Below, piece after piece: positions 1 through 7,658 of a DNA stretch of 11,719 nt; position 1 is the first letter of the stretch; every line of letters begins with the position of its first letter. The position numbers and the translations under genes were made by a program. The notes below the pieces were generated by a model that did no database searches, was not told the DNA's origin, and saw nothing but the letters and a program-made list of their open reading frames with translations. This DNA is from Acidobacteriota bacterium (GTDB lineage: Bacteria; Acidobacteriota; Terriglobia; Bryobacterales; Bryobacteraceae), in assembly GCA_003223065.1 (NCBI GenBank), contig QHXU01000124.1, positions 1 to 11,719 on the forward strand, given 5' to 3'.

Positions 1-1
1 G

Positions 2-1261
2 CGCCTCCTCCGAATCAAGGGGGATGAAAAGCTGCGGGCCGGGGCGATCGACGGCTCGGACGATTTTTCGAGCGAAGATCCACAGGTGTACTTCTCCGCG
101 CCGCCTGCGCTGAAGTTCAACGCGAACCAATGGGCGGAACGGCTGCGGAAACTTTCCGCCGAGTTCACGAAGTATTCAGGCGCGCTCAATTCGAATGTGG
201 CCGTCGAAGCGGAACGCGTCACGAAAACGTTCGTCACCACCGAGAACACTCGCCTCGAGCATGGCCGCTTGTTTTCGCTGCTTGTGATTACCGCGCGCGG
301 CAAGGCGCCGGACGGCATGGACCTCGCCACTATGGAGAGCTTCGAATCGGACGACCCGGAGAGGCTGCCCAAAGATGCGGAAATCCTGACCGCGGTAGCG
401 CGCGCGGGCGCGAATCTGACGAGCTTGCTTCGCGCCCCGCCCGCCGATCCGTTTCTAGGACCGGCGATCCTGTCGGGGGGAGCCGCCGGGGTTTTCTTCC
501 ACGAGATCTTCGGCCATCGCGTGGAAGGGCATCGACAGAAAGACGAGTCCGAGGGCCAGACCTTCACCAAGAGCGTGAACAGCCCCGTGCTGCCTGATTT
601 TCTATCGGTGGTCTTCGATCCGACGCGTGAGCAGTTCGAGGGCGTCGCCCTGAACGGATCCTACCTTTACGATGACGAAGGCGTGAAGGCGCGCCGCGTG
701 GCGGTGGTCGAGAACGGAATCCTGAAAAGGTTTCTAATGTCGCGCTCGCCCATCGAAGGATTCCCGAATTCGAATGGCCATGGCCGCCGCTCGCCGGGCG
801 CGGAAGTCGTCTCGCGGCAGTCGAACATGTTTGTAGAATCCTCCAAACACGTCAGCGAGGCCGAGCTTCGCCGGATGCTGATCGACGAGGTAAAGCGCCA
901 GAACAAGCCCTACGGGCTCTTCTTCAGCCAAGTGACAGGAGGCTACACCACTACGGCGCGGCGGGGCCTGCAAGCCTATACGGTGATACCGCTCGTGGTC
1001 TACCGCGTTTACGCCGATGGCCGGCCGGACGAATTGATCCGAGGAGTGGACATTGTCGGTACGCCTCTCGCGAGCTTCGCGAAGATCATGGCAACCTCGG
1101 ACCGGATGAAAGTATTCAACGGGATCTGCGGCGCCGAATCCGGAGACGTGCCGGTTTCGGCGGTCGCTCCCGCGATTCTCGTTTCCGAAATCGAGATCCA
1201 ACGCAAGGAACGCTCACAGGATCGCCCGCCGTATCTTCCGCGCCCGGAGGGTACTCAGTGA
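2..1261 (+). CDS. TldD-like zinc metallopeptidase (5' end outside window)
   Basis: C-terminal part of a TldD/PmbA-family protein. The reading frame is open to the left edge, so the GTG at 86 is internal and the true start lies upstream. The zinc-peptidase motif HEIFGH (HExxxH) is at 500-517, followed by V-E-G-H-R, a good match to the TldD active-site region. A cysteine at 1127-1129, in N-G-I-C-G followed by V-P-V, sits where TldD carries its third zinc ligand. All visible catalytic elements are therefore intact. Family knowledge: TldD works with a zinc-free partner, TldE/PmbA, to cleave unfolded peptides, for example in microcin maturation. The stop overlaps the start of a paralogous gene, so the two products are probably made together and form a complex (inference). 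Whether this protein is exported cannot be judged because its N-terminus is missing. Substrate unknown. Confidence 0.9.
   Translation, partial: RLLRIKGDEKLRAGAIDGSDDFSSEDPQVYFSAPPALKFNANQWAERLRKLSAEFTKYSGALNSNVAVEAERVTKTFVTTENTRLEHGRLFSLLVITARGKAPDGMDLATMESFESDDPERLPKDAEILTAVARAGANLTSLLRAPPADPFLGPAILSGGAAGVFFHEIFGHRVEGHRQKDESEGQTFTKSVNSPVLPDFLSVVFDPTREQFEGVALNGSYLYDDEGVKARRVAVVENGILKRFLMSRSPIEGFPNSNGHGRRSPGAEVVSRQSNMFVESSKHVSEAELRRMLIDEVKRQNKPYGLFFSQVTGGYTTTARRGLQAYTVIPLVVYRVYADGRPDELIRGVDIVGTPLASFAKIMATSDRMKVFNGICGAESGDVPVSAVAPAILVSEIEIQRKERSQDRPPYLPRPEGTQ
1246..1251 (+). promoter_or_regulatory. Ribosome binding site deciding the GTG start at 1258
   Basis: GGAGGG lies 6 nt before the GTG at 1258, inside the end of the upstream gene. 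This strong Shine-Dalgarno sequence and the GTGA start/stop overlap (1258-1261) support the non-ATG start and suggest translational coupling. Confidence 0.75.
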
Positions 1262-3030
1262 GCAGGCGGCTCTGTGCCTTGATCGTGACGCTCGCGGGCG
1301 CAGCGGGCGTGGTTGTCCCGCAAACATCAGCGGAGGATGACGTGCTTCTGCGCGCCATGCGCGACGAGCTCGAACGCTCCCGCCAGCTCCGCGTTGTGGG
1401 AGGCCAGGACCTTCCGTATTTCTTCAGCTACAGTCTCACGGATTCGGACAGCTTCCGCGTCGCTGCCACGATGGGCGCTCCGGTTAACGCCGGTCATACG
1501 CGGTTTCGGGCCCCGACCGTCGAGGTGCGGGTCGGCAACTACGACTTTGACAATACCGGCCACATTTTCAGCGGACTCTACACCGGATCGCGATACGATC
1601 TGGACACTTGGCCGCTCGATGATCATTACGAGATGTTCCGGCAATGCCTATGGCTCGCTACGGATCGCGCCTACAAGACCGCGCTCGAGTCTATGTCGCG
1701 CAAACGCGCCGCCCTGAACAACGTGGCCGCAACATCCGAAAAGCTTGCCGATTTTTCGCCCGCTGATCCCGTGAAGAGCATCGCCCAAGTCACGAGGAAG
1801 AAAATTGACGAAGCGGCGTGGACGTCTCGGGTGCTGAAGCTGTCGTCCGTCTTCAACGCTTACCCGGAGGTTCTCGCTTCGGAGGTCGAGTTCCAGGCCA
1901 TCGACGGCGTCACTTACCTGGTCAATTCCGAGGGTGAGGCGATCCGCTACGGCGACAGCCTGGCCTGGCTCTACGCGAAGGCGGAAGGGCAGGCGCCGGA
2001 TGGCATGCCGTTGCGCGGCGCGGCATCGTTCCAGGCGCTCGGGCTGGAGAAACTCGCTCCCGAAACGGAGATTCGAAGAGCGTTCACCGATTTGGCCGAA
2101 ACCATTCGAGCGTTGGCGCACGCTCCGGCGGGCGCCGCATTCTCCGGCCCGACGCTGTTCGAGCCACAGGCGGCTGCGCAACTGTTCGCGCACCTGCTGG
2201 GCGATAATCTGCGCGTTCCGCGCAAGCCGCTCGCCGAACCCGGCCGCCCGGTCAACTTTGTCGCCAGCGAGGTCGAAACGAAAATCGGCTCGCGCATTCT
2301 TCCCGATTGGATGGACGTCACCGACGATCCAACCCAGGCATCCTGGCGCGGAAAGGCACTCGCCGGTTACTACACGTTCGATCTCGAAGGCGTGCCTCCG
2401 AAAGCGGCGCGTGCAGTCGAAAAAGGCATTCTGAAGAGTTTCGTGACTACGCGCCAGCCGACCAAGGGGTTCGCCTCGTCGAACGGACACGCGCGGCTGC
2501 CGGGCCGTTACGGAGCGCACCTTGCCGCGATCGGCAACCTGTTCGTGAACACGAGCCAGGCCATGCCGCTGGCCGATCTAAAGAAAAGGCTGGTCGAAAT
2601 GTGCCGCGAGCGCGGAAAGCCTTACGGGATGCTGGTACGTAAGCTTGACTACCCATTCTCGGCCGGCCCCAGCGAACTGCAGACGCTCGCATCTAGCGGC
2701 GCGCAATCGGGCGGATCTGTTCGTCCCGTGAGCCCGCCCATCCTCGTGTATCGGGTCTATGAAGACGGCCGCGAGGAGTTGGTGCGCGGTCTACGTTTTC
2801 GCGGCGTCTCCACGCGGTCGCTGCGGGACATTGTCGCCGCTTCCCAAGAGACCGCGCTATTCGATTTTGTGAATAACGCGGCGCTGCTGGCCATGCCCGG
2901 CATGGGCGGTTTCCTGGCTCCTTCAGCGATCGTCGCGCCGGCGCTGCTGTTCGATGAAATCGAGTTCGAGCTTCCGCAAGATCAATTGCCCAAACTGCCG
3001 GTGGTGCCGCCGCCGAACGCAGCGCGTTAA
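1258..3030 (+). CDS. Exported TldD-like protein with degenerate zinc site
   Basis: A 590-residue TldD/PmbA-family protein, longer than the roughly 450-480 residues usual for TldD/TldE. Residues 1-25 form a signal peptide: R-R near the start, a hydrophobic core, and likely cleavage after T-S-A. Mature protein should therefore be periplasmic or secreted. It is a paralogue of the upstream gene: both share the blocks G-I-L-K, S-S/N-S-N-G-H (about residues 390-410 here) and K-P-Y-G. The active-site region is lost. Where the neighbour has HEIFGH this protein has A-H-L-L-G-D (residues 311-316), and the third-ligand cysteine is absent from the C-terminal segment (about 540-575). Inference: a non-catalytic partner, analogous to TldE beside TldD. 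The start is GTG, coupled to the upstream stop. The alternative is a structural or scaffold role unrelated to peptidase activity. Confidence 0.88.
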   Translation: MSRRLCALIVTLAGAAGVVVPQTSAEDDVLLRAMRDELERSRQLRVVGGQDLPYFFSYSLTDSDSFRVAATMGAPVNAGHTRFRAPTVEVRVGNYDFDNTGHIFSGLYTGSRYDLDTWPLDDHYEMFRQCLWLATDRAYKTALESMSRKRAALNNVAATSEKLADFSPADPVKSIAQVTRKKIDEAAWTSRVLKLSSVFNAYPEVLASEVEFQAIDGVTYLVNSEGEAIRYGDSLAWLYAKAEGQAPDGMPLRGAASFQALGLEKLAPETEIRRAFTDLAETIRALAHAPAGAAFSGPTLFEPQAAAQLFAHLLGDNLRVPRKPLAEPGRPVNFVASEVETKIGSRILPDWMDVTDDPTQASWRGKALAGYYTFDLEGVPPKAARAVEKGILKSFVTTRQPTKGFASSNGHARLPGRYGAHLAAIGNLFVNTSQAMPLADLKKRLVEMCRERGKPYGMLVRKLDYPFSAGPSELQTLASSGAQSGGSVRPVSPPILVYRVYEDGREELVRGLRFRGVSTRSLRDIVAASQETALFDFVNNAALLAMPGMGGFLAPSAIVAPALLFDEIEFELPQDQLPKLPVVPPPNAAR

Positions 3031-3077
3031 ATTGGTGGATAGGTAGTGGTCGGTCCTCAAGTGAGCCAATCACCAAT
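3031..3077. repeat. Short inverted repeat ATTGGTG...CACCAAT in intergenic gap
   Basis: Seven-base arms at 3031-3037 and 3071-3077, perfectly complementary, separated by 33 nt, directly after the TldD-like stop codon. The 74-nt gap up to the next start looks less GC-rich than the coding DNA around it. There is no T-run after the second arm, so it does not look like an intrinsic terminator. It could be a regulator site or chance; I see no convincing -35/-10 pair in the gap. Confidence 0.3.
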
Positions 3078-3104
3078 GACAAGGTACCATTAACACTCAC
3101 GTTT

Positions 3105-5456
3105 ATGCGCTTGCTCAGCCGAACCATTTTTCGCGAGATCTTCGTGAGCGCAGTTCTGGGTGTGGTGCTGTTCACTTTCGTGTTATTCCTGCAGCGGGCC
3201 AGCCCTTTGTTCGAATTTCTGGTACGCAACTCGGGCCCGCCCTCAACCGTCGGATATCTGTTTGCATTAGTTCTGCCGCAGGCGCTGCCGTTTGCCATCC
3301 CCTTGGGAGTGTTGGTCGGGGCCCTGATCACGCTGAGCCGCATGTCAACCGACGGCGAGATAACAGCGATGCGCGCCGCCGGCGTGCCGGGCAGGCGCGT
3401 GGTTCCAGCGATTCTGACGTTCGGCTTTCTGGCGATGTGGGCGGCTGCGGCTGCTTCGTTATGGCTCACGCCGTGGTCGATCCGCGAGCGCTACCGCGTG
3501 CAGAACCAGCTGATCGCGCGCGAGCTCACCGCTGAAATTCAGCCGCGCGTTTTCGAGGAACAGTTTCCGAATTCGATTCTCTACGTCAACGATGTTATCC
3601 CCGGGTCCACCGTCCGCTGGAAGAAGATCTTCCTGGCGGACATCACGCCTCCCGAGAATCGAGCGCCGGGCGCCGCCGAGCGCGGCGACAGCCCGTCCGT
3701 GACGCTGGCGCTGGAATCAATCGCGGTGCCGGACGTCGGGAGCAACCGGATCCATCTCGCGATGAGCAACGAGAGCACGTACGTTGCGGGCAAGGATGTC
3801 TCGCAGTACACAATCACCTCGACGCCGGCGGGCGACCAGGGGCTCACGGCACAGAAGCCGAACGAAGTTCGCACCAGTCACCCGGTGATACAGATGGACA
3901 CGGTTCCGCTCTATCGCCAGGCATATCACGATCCGGCTCTCGACCGAACCGCTGTTCTCGATGCCCGCATCGAGCTTCATCAGCGCCTCGCGCTGCCCTT
4001 GGCTTGCATATTGCTGGCGCTGGCAGGCGTACCTCTCGGCGTTACCACGCGCCGCGCGGGAAAATCTGCCGCTGTAGTGCTCACCGTCGCGCTGGCCTTT
4101 GTTTATTTCATAGGCCTGATCAGCTGCATCAGTCTGGCGCGGCAGGGGACGCTGCCGGCCGGGCTCGCCGTCTGGATGCCGGATATCGTTTTCGCCGTTT
4201 TTGGTCTGCTCATGTTGGTGCGCCTGGAGGTGCCTGGCGATCGCGATTTAGTCGGCAGAATGATGGCTTTCTTGCGTTCCATCGGACGCGCGCCGGAGCA
4301 CGTGCCGCGAGTGCTGGACCGCCTTCAGCCCAGGTCCTGGCTGACGCGCATTCCGCTGCTGCCGCAGGTAATCGACACTTACGTCCTCGCCAGCTTCCTT
4401 TTTTACTTTGGGGTGCTCCTGGCGAGCTTCGTTCTGCTAACGCATGTATTCACGTTCTTCGAGCTGTTGAGCGACATTATCAAGAACCACGCGCCCATGT
4501 CGCGCGTCCTCAGCTATCACCTCTTCCTGACTCCCAGGCTAATCTACGATTTCACGCCGATCGGCGTGCTGGCCGCGGTGCTGGTGGTTTTCGGCATCCT
4601 TACGAAGCACAACGAGATTACCGCATTCAAGGCTTGCGGGATCAGCGCGCACAGGCTGACGGTACCCATCCTGGTCGCCAGTCTGTTCATGAGCGGCGGC
4701 CTCTTTGCCTTCGATCACTACTGGGTTCCCGATGCGGACCGCCGCCAGGACGCAATCCGCGCGGAGATCAAGGGCAAGCCGGCCCAAACCTTCCTGCGGC
4801 CGGACCGCAAGTGGATCTATGGGCTCCACGACCGTGTCTACTACTACAAGTATTTCGACCAGTTCGAACGTGTGATGTTCGGCGTCAATATCTATGAGAT
4901 CGATCCCGTGCGCTTTCGTCTGAAACGGCACATTTCGGCTGAGCGCGCGCGCTGGGAGCCGGCTCTGAACGCGTGGGTGTTTCAGAACGGCTGGAGCCGC
5001 GACATGGACGGCGACAACTTTACCGGGTTCGACGTGTTCAGCGGCGGGACCCGCACGTTTCCGGAGCTCGAAGAGCAGCCTGAATATTTCCTCCACGAAG
5101 TAAAACAATCGAGGCAGATGAATTTTCAGGAACTCGAGAATTACATTGCGGAATTGAGCCAGAGCGGATTCGATACCATCGCCCTGCAGGTTCAGTTGCA
5201 GAAGAAGTTCTCGGTGCCGCTGTTCGCGTTGATTATGGCGATGGTTTCGATCCCCTTCGCGTTCGTCGCCGGCAATCGCGGCGCGATGGCAGGCGTCGGG
5301 CTGAGCTTCGCGATCGCGATCGCCTACTGGTCGATCGACAAACTGTTCGAGCAGGTGGGCAATCTGAGCCAGTTACCGCCGCGCGTGGCGGCATGGTCCC
5401 CAGACGTGATTTTCGCGCTGGCAGGTCTGTATTTCCTGGCGCGCATGCGTACGTGA
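3105..5456 (+). CDS. LptF-LptG fusion, lipopolysaccharide export permease
   Basis: A 783-residue protein made of two YjgP/YjgQ-type halves, each about the length of a normal LptF or LptG (about 360). Half 1 (1 to about 400) has membrane segments near 10-30, 50-77, 98-122, 293-312, 320-342 and 354-373, with a periplasmic beta-jellyroll region at about 125-285. Half 2 (about 416-783) repeats this: segments near 425-450, 480-500 and 518-538, periplasmic domain about 540-690, then three C-terminal segments. Each half carries the family's cytoplasmic signature after the second segment (S-R-M-S-T-D-G-E-I-T-A at 78-88; T-K-H-N-E-I-T-A at 500-507). Family knowledge: LptF and LptG pair with the LptB ATPase to extract LPS from the inner membrane and pass it to LptC/LptA. 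No lptB or lptC is in view. The ATG fits the conserved M-R-L-L beginning, although no strong ribosome site precedes it. Confidence 0.9.
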   Translation: MRLLSRTIFREIFVSAVLGVVLFTFVLFLQRASPLFEFLVRNSGPPSTVGYLFALVLPQALPFAIPLGVLVGALITLSRMSTDGEITAMRAAGVPGRRVVPAILTFGFLAMWAAAAASLWLTPWSIRERYRVQNQLIARELTAEIQPRVFEEQFPNSILYVNDVIPGSTVRWKKIFLADITPPENRAPGAAERGDSPSVTLALESIAVPDVGSNRIHLAMSNESTYVAGKDVSQYTITSTPAGDQGLTAQKPNEVRTSHPVIQMDTVPLYRQAYHDPALDRTAVLDARIELHQRLALPLACILLALAGVPLGVTTRRAGKSAAVVLTVALAFVYFIGLISCISLARQGTLPAGLAVWMPDIVFAVFGLLMLVRLEVPGDRDLVGRMMAFLRSIGRAPEHVPRVLDRLQPRSWLTRIPLLPQVIDTYVLASFLFYFGVLLASFVLLTHVFTFFELLSDIIKNHAPMSRVLSYHLFLTPRLIYDFTPIGVLAAVLVVFGILTKHNEITAFKACGISAHRLTVPILVASLFMSGGLFAFDHYWVPDADRRQDAIRAEIKGKPAQTFLRPDRKWIYGLHDRVYYYKYFDQFERVMFGVNIYEIDPVRFRLKRHISAERARWEPALNAWVFQNGWSRDMDGDNFTGFDVFSGGTRTFPELEEQPEYFLHEVKQSRQMNFQELENYIAELSQSGFDTIALQVQLQKKFSVPLFALIMAMVSIPFAFVAGNRGAMAGVGLSFAIAIAYWSIDKLFEQVGNLSQLPPRVAAWSPDVIFALAGLYFLARMRT

Positions 5457-5519
5457 TGCCGCTCCTTTGACGACCCGCGGCGGGCGTTAGCGAGTGGCCT
5501 GTGTTCGACGAGAAGACGG

Positions 5520-6521
5520 ATGAAAGCCTCCATTCTTCCCGCACGTGCCCCGATCGAGACTAATCCCCTTCGATTCACCGATATTCCAGATCCCGGGAGG
5601 TTCGAGGCGGACGAAGTGCTGGTTCGTGTCCATGTCTGCGGCGTTTGCCGCACCGATCTTCACGTCATCGAGGGCGAACTCCCGGTGCTGAAATCGCCCG
5701 TAATTCCGGGCCATCAGGTGGTGGGGGTCGTCGAGCGCACTGGCGAGCGTGCATCCCGGTTTCGGCCAGGAGACCGGGTCGGCGTACCCTGGCTGCATCG
5801 CACATGCGGAAAATGCGAATACTGCCGCACCGGGCGCGAGAATCTTTGCGAGTTCCCGACCTTCACAGGACACACCGTCGACGGCGGATATGCCGAGTAC
5901 GTCGTCGCTCCCGAAGCATTTGTTTATCGCATCCCGGAAGGCTTCGGCGACCTGCAGGCCGCTCCGCTCCTCTGCGCCGGAATTATCGGTTTCCGGTGCC
6001 TCAGAGTTTCGGGCATCGCGCCGGGCGCCGTTCTGGGCCTCTATGGATTCGGCAACGCGGCGCACGTCGCGATCCAGGTGGCCAAGCATTGGGGCGTGAA
6101 AGTACTCGCTTTCACCCGCGACGTTCGGCATCAGAATCTCGCGCGGGAATTGGGAGCCGAATGGGCCGGGCCGGGCACCGCTGATTCCCCCGAAAAGCTG
6201 GATGCGGCAATCATTTTCGCACCAGCCGGAGAACTCGTACCGGCCGCGCTCCGGAACCTGAAGAAGGGTGGAACCGTAGTGCTCGGCGGTATCCATATGA
6301 GCCCCATTCCCGCGATGCCCTACGAACTCCTCTACGGCGAACGGGTGCTACGGAGCGTGGCGAACAATACCCGCAAGGACGGCCAGGACTTCCTCGAACT
6401 GGCGGCGAAAATTCCGATCCGGACCCAGGTCCAGTCCTTTGCCCTTGCGGAGGCCAACACCGCCTTGAACGCGCTGAAAAACGATGCCATCCGCGGGGCG
6501 GCCGTCTTGACGATATCCTGA
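5520..6521 (+). CDS. Zinc-dependent medium-chain alcohol dehydrogenase
   Basis: A 333-residue MDR-superfamily dehydrogenase that oxidises an alcohol or reduces an aldehyde with NAD(P); cytoplasmic. Catalytic zinc ligands: C43 (in G-V-C-R-T-D), H65 (in P-G-H-Q) and C152 (in L-L-C-A-G). The structural-zinc lobe has C96, C99, C102 and C110. The Rossmann turn is G-L-Y-G-F-G-N at about 173-179. The usual G-H-E after the second zinc ligand is G-H-Q here; I associate this, with the L-Y-G-F-G-N turn, with the subfamily containing mycobacterial AdhA (recollection, not a search). The end of the second Rossmann strand reads A-F-T-R rather than ending in an acidic residue, which weakly suggests NADP(H). 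The start is ATG with a modest G-A-G-A-A-G ribosome site at 5510-5515. The thiolase gene follows after 6 nt, so the two are probably co-transcribed. Substrate not determinable. Confidence 0.9.
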   Translation: MKASILPARAPIETNPLRFTDIPDPGRFEADEVLVRVHVCGVCRTDLHVIEGELPVLKSPVIPGHQVVGVVERTGERASRFRPGDRVGVPWLHRTCGKCEYCRTGRENLCEFPTFTGHTVDGGYAEYVVAPEAFVYRIPEGFGDLQAAPLLCAGIIGFRCLRVSGIAPGAVLGLYGFGNAAHVAIQVAKHWGVKVLAFTRDVRHQNLARELGAEWAGPGTADSPEKLDAAIIFAPAGELVPAALRNLKKGGTVVLGGIHMSPIPAMPYELLYGERVLRSVANNTRKDGQDFLELAAKIPIRTQVQSFALAEANTALNALKNDAIRGAAVLTIS

Positions 6522-6527
6522 AGACCT

Positions 6528-7658
6528 ATGGGCAGAGACGTGTTCATCATCGACGCCGTGAGAACACCCATTGGGCGCGGCAAGGAAGACGGAGCGCTGC
6601 ATGGCATACATCCGGTGGATTTGCTGGCGCAGACCTTGAACGCGCTGGTGGAGCGCGCCGGCGTTGAAAAACGCGAAGTAGAGGACATCGTGACCGGCTG
6701 CGTGACGGCGAGCCGGGAACAGGGAACCAATATCGGACGCCTCGCCGGCCTGAAGGCGCGCTTTCCGGTCGAGGTGCCGGCGTTGCAGCTCAATCGATTC
6801 TGCGGTTCCGGCCAGCAGGCAATTCATTTCGCCGCGCAGGCAATTGCCGCCGGCGATATGGAAATGGCCATCGGTTGCGGCGTCGAATCCATGAGCCGTG
6901 TACCAATGGGCTCCGACGGCGACCTCGGTGACGAGTTTCGCGCGGAATTTCCTTGCCGCCTGTTGCATCAGGGCGACTCTGCGGAGATGATTTCAGAAAA
7001 ATGGGAATTGCATCGGGAGGAGTTGGACGAGTTCGCCGCCGGGAGCCATTGCCGTGCCGCGGCTGCGCAACGCAACGGCTGGACGCGCTGCGAGATCTTT
7101 CCGTTAGCCGGGCTCGAAGCCGATGAGGGCGTGCGCGCGAATCCCGACCTGTCGAAGATGCGCGCGCTCAAACCGGTGTTTCGACCCAACGGCGTCATCA
7201 CGGCGGGAAATTCGAGCCAGATCTCGGACGGCGCAGCGGCAGTGTTGCTCGCGAGCGGGCGCAAAGCCGATGAGCTTGGCCTCCGCAAGCGCGCACGCAT
7301 CGTCGCGCGCGCGGTGGTGGGCAGCGATCCGGAATTGATGCTCACTGGTCCCATCCCGGCCACGCAGAAGGCGCTTGGTATGGCGGGACTGCGCGTTAAC
7401 GATATCAATGTGTTCGAGATCAACGAAGCATTCGCAAGCGTGCCGCTCGTGTGGGCGCGCGAGATCCGGCCGCCGATGGAGCGTTTGAATATTCAGGGCG
7501 GCGCGATCGCACACGGCCATCCGCTGGGTGCCACCGGCGCGGTGCTGATGACCAAGCTGGTGAATATCCTCGAGCGCACCGGCGGGCGCTACGGCTTGCA
7601 GTCCATGTGCATCGGTTTCGGCATGGCCACGGCGACGGTGATTGAGCGCGTGGGCTAA
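6528..7658 (+). CDS. Acetyl-CoA C-acyltransferase (thiolase)
   Basis: A 376-residue thiolase that cleaves 3-oxoacyl-CoA with CoA, or catalyses the reverse Claisen condensation. The N-terminal block V-F-I-I-D-A-V-R-T-P-I-G is typical. The nucleophile is C92 in N-R-F-C-G-S-G; N-E-A-F is at 299-302; the catalytic histidine is H331 in A-H-G-H-P-L-G; and the second cysteine is C361 in M-C-I-G. All catalytic residues are therefore present. The length is slightly below the usual 390-400. It follows the alcohol dehydrogenase by 6 nt and probably shares its message. Its TAA stop overlaps the stop of the convergent crotonase gene, so the two acyl-CoA genes meet tail to tail. A degradative (beta-oxidation) role is more likely than acetoacetyl-CoA synthesis given the crotonase neighbour, but sequence alone does not fix chain length. 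Confidence 0.92.
   Translation: MGRDVFIIDAVRTPIGRGKEDGALHGIHPVDLLAQTLNALVERAGVEKREVEDIVTGCVTASREQGTNIGRLAGLKARFPVEVPALQLNRFCGSGQQAIHFAAQAIAAGDMEMAIGCGVESMSRVPMGSDGDLGDEFRAEFPCRLLHQGDSAEMISEKWELHREELDEFAAGSHCRAAAAQRNGWTRCEIFPLAGLEADEGVRANPDLSKMRALKPVFRPNGVITAGNSSQISDGAAAVLLASGRKADELGLRKRARIVARAVVGSDPELMLTGPIPATQKALGMAGLRVNDINVFEINEAFASVPLVWAREIRPPMERLNIQGGAIAHGHPLGATGAVLMTKLVNILERTGGRYGLQSMCIGFGMATATVIERVG

Noticed and set aside
86..88. GTG as start of the first TldD-like gene
   Set aside because: The frame is open to the left edge and the missing N-terminal domain shows the gene begins outside the window.
1648..2520. 290-codon minus-strand open frame
   Set aside because: Opposite the TldD-like gene, Arg-rich, no recognisable domain; a shadow of GC-rich coding DNA.
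5309..5325. Repeated CGATCG/GCGATCGC units
   Set aside because: They encode alternating Ala-Ile in a membrane segment; codon use explains the pattern.
5475..5487. Small CCCG-CGG-CGGG hairpin after the exporter gene
   Set aside because: Four-base stem, no T-run, followed within 40 nt by the next gene; not a credible terminator.
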